Positions 62,909 through 64,000 of a stretch of 64,000 bases of DNA are shown piece by piece. Source of the stretch: Fervidicella metallireducens AeB (lineage in GTDB: Bacteria; Bacillota; Clostridia; Clostridiales; Caloramatoraceae); assembly GCF_000601455.1 (NCBI RefSeq), contig NZ_AZQP01000008.1, positions 1 through 64,000 on the forward strand. The letters are read 5' to 3'. Both the position numbers and the translations under genes were made by a program. The notes beneath the pieces were generated by a model. The model had not been told where the DNA came from and did not search any database. It saw only the letters and a program-made list of their open reading frames with translations. The first letter of the stretch is position 1; each line of letters begins with the position of its first letter.

Positions 62909-64000
62909 TTAAAAGAGCTTTGATAAGTGTCTACAATAAGGACGGAATACTTGAAATGGCAAGGTTTTTAATCGATAGAAAGGTTGAAATTATCTCAACA
63001 GGCGGAACATATAGATACTTAAAGGAAAATAATATTCCAGTTACTGAGGTTTCAGAAATAACAGGGTTTAAGGAAATTTTAGATGGTAGAGTAAAAACCC
63101 TTCATCCTAAGATCCATGCAGGAATACTGGCAATTAGAGACAATAAGGAACATATGGAAATAATATCTGATGAAAATATCAATACAATTGATATGGTTAT
63201 TGTTAATCTCTATCCCTTCTTTGAAAAGGTAAATGAAGATATTGAATTTGAAGAGAAAGTTGAGTTTATTGATATTGGTGGACCAACAATGCTCAGAGCA
63301 GCCGCAAAAAATTTTCAAGACGTTATAGTCTTAACAGATAACAAGGACTATATTGAAGTAATGAGACAGATTGATGAGTATGAAGATGTAAATTATATTA
63401 CAAAAAGAAGGCTTGCTGCCAAGGTCTTTAATTTAATGTCAGCATATGACGCAGCAGTTGCAGAGTTTCTTTTTGAGGACAATACCAGGTTAAAGGACAA
63501 AGCTTTTCCACACTATCTTTCAGTTTCCTATGAAAAGAAACTGGATTTAAGATATGGGGAAAATCCTCATCAAAATGCAGCATATTATGTTTCAACTACA
63601 GGAAAAGGTGCAATGAAGGATTTTAAACAATTAAATGGTAAGGAACTTTCCTACAACAACATTAAGGATATGGATATAGCATGGAAGGTTGTGTGTGAAT
63701 TTGAAGAAGCAGCATGTTGTGCAGTAAAGCACAACACACCTTGTGGTGTTGCCATAGATGATACTATTAAAGGTGCATATGTTAAGGCATATGAATGCGA
63801 TCCTGTTTCAATATTTGGAGGAATAGTGGCTTTTAATAAAAAGGTTGATAAAACAGTTGCTGAAGAACTTGTAAAAATATTCCTTGAAATTGTAATTGCA
63901 CCTGAATTCGATGATGAAGCACTTGAAATTTTAAAATCAAAGAAAAACTTAAGGATAATACTTTGTGATGTTAAACCACAGGATAAATATGAGGTTGCAA
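62905..64000 (+). CDS. purH: AICAR transformylase/IMP cyclohydrolase, partial at window end
   Basis: Bifunctional enzyme for the last two steps to IMP. ATG at 62905 after GGGAGGGG. About 365 of some 510 residues are inside the window, open to the edge. The cyclohydrolase (MGS-like) domain has [22 protein letters not shown] and [14 protein letters not shown]. The transformylase domain starts [14 protein letters not shown] and includes the catalytic KHNTPCGVA and [11 protein letters not shown]. Confidence 0.96.
   Translation, partial: MIKRALISVYNKDGILEMARFLIDRKVEIISTGGTYRYLKENNIPVTEVSEITGFKEILDGRVKTLHPKIHAGILAIRDNKEHMEIISDENINTIDMVIVNLYPFFEKVNEDIEFEEKVEFIDIGGPTMLRAAAKNFQDVIVLTDNKDYIEVMRQIDEYEDVNYITKRRLAAKVFNLMSAYDAAVAEFLFEDNTRLKDKAFPHYLSVSYEKKLDLRYGENPHQNAAYYVSTTGKGAMKDFKQLNGKELSYNNIKDMDIAWKVVCEFEEAACCAVKHNTPCGVAIDDTIKGAYVKAYECDPVSIFGGIVAFNKKVDKTVAEELVKIFLEIVIAPEFDDEALEILKSKKNLRIILCDVKPQDKYEVA

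Overview
This 64 kb window is AT-rich, with terminators that end in long T-runs, strong AGGAGG-type ribosome sites and many GTG/TTG starts. Gene content points to an anaerobic low-GC Firmicute of the Clostridiaceae type: an Ech [NiFe] hydrogenase, a second cytoplasmic [NiFe] hydrogenase, guanine riboswitches, a GlcT-controlled glucose PTS and the clostridial gene order purECFMNH. The species cannot be named from the sequence alone.

Layout. 0.4-4 kb: a divergent cis-prenyltransferase (UppS paralogue), a multi-spanning membrane protein and an ABC exporter, convergent with gltX (4-5.5 kb). 5.8-11.2 kb: a guanine-riboswitch operon with xpt and a BMP-type nucleoside ABC importer. 11.4-12 kb: a start-less gene remnant. 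12.3-16.6 kb: an XRE-cupin regulator and potA-potB-potCD, with PotC and PotD fused. 16.8-20.1 kb: a cytochrome b5-like protein, hydrogenase small and large subunits and a maturation protease, then tRNA-Ser(UGA). 20.3-23 kb: a coiled-coil protein, asd, and a ZIP metal transporter behind a Fur-type operator. 23-24.2 kb: a RAYT/Y1 transposase element. 24.3-28.9 kb: a Pho-box-controlled pstS-pstC-pstA (no pstB or phoU) convergent with an alkaline phosphatase. 29-35 kb: a HAD phosphatase, a Met-rich protein, PepV-like dipeptidase, beta-CASP nuclease, Nudix and TPR proteins. 35.2-38 kb: a CbiMQO/NikM-type Ni/Co ECF transporter behind an unusual attenuator leader. 38.1-45.6 kb: an AT-rich accessory region with TetR, FMN-binding and flavodoxin genes, GNATs, a CPBP protease, an EAL remnant, a RAYT remnant and a second full RAYT element. 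45.7-51.3 kb: ptsG (minus) divergent from IIA-HPr-EI-glcT (plus), each behind a GlcT RAT/terminator switch. 51.4-56.4 kb: echABCDEF (minus). 57-64 kb: a guanine-riboswitch pbuG, then purE-C-F-M-N-H, with purH running off the end.

How it fits together. Two guanine riboswitches tie purine salvage and import to guanine level. The Ni/Co importer can feed the two [NiFe] hydrogenases. GlcT at 50.4 kb should control both flanking PTS transcripts. A Pho box drives pst. Three RAYT copies (two full, one decayed) share a 5' hairpin that buries the transposase Shine-Dalgarno.

A caution for any reader: at least five otherwise well-conserved genes (xpt, the nucleoside ABC ATPase, potC, cbiM/nikM, a flavodoxin) are each broken by one small indel, mostly in homopolymers. 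This looks more like consensus error than real decay, but reads are needed to decide. The best candidate for something undescribed is the cbiM/nikM leader at about 37.93-38.03 kb.
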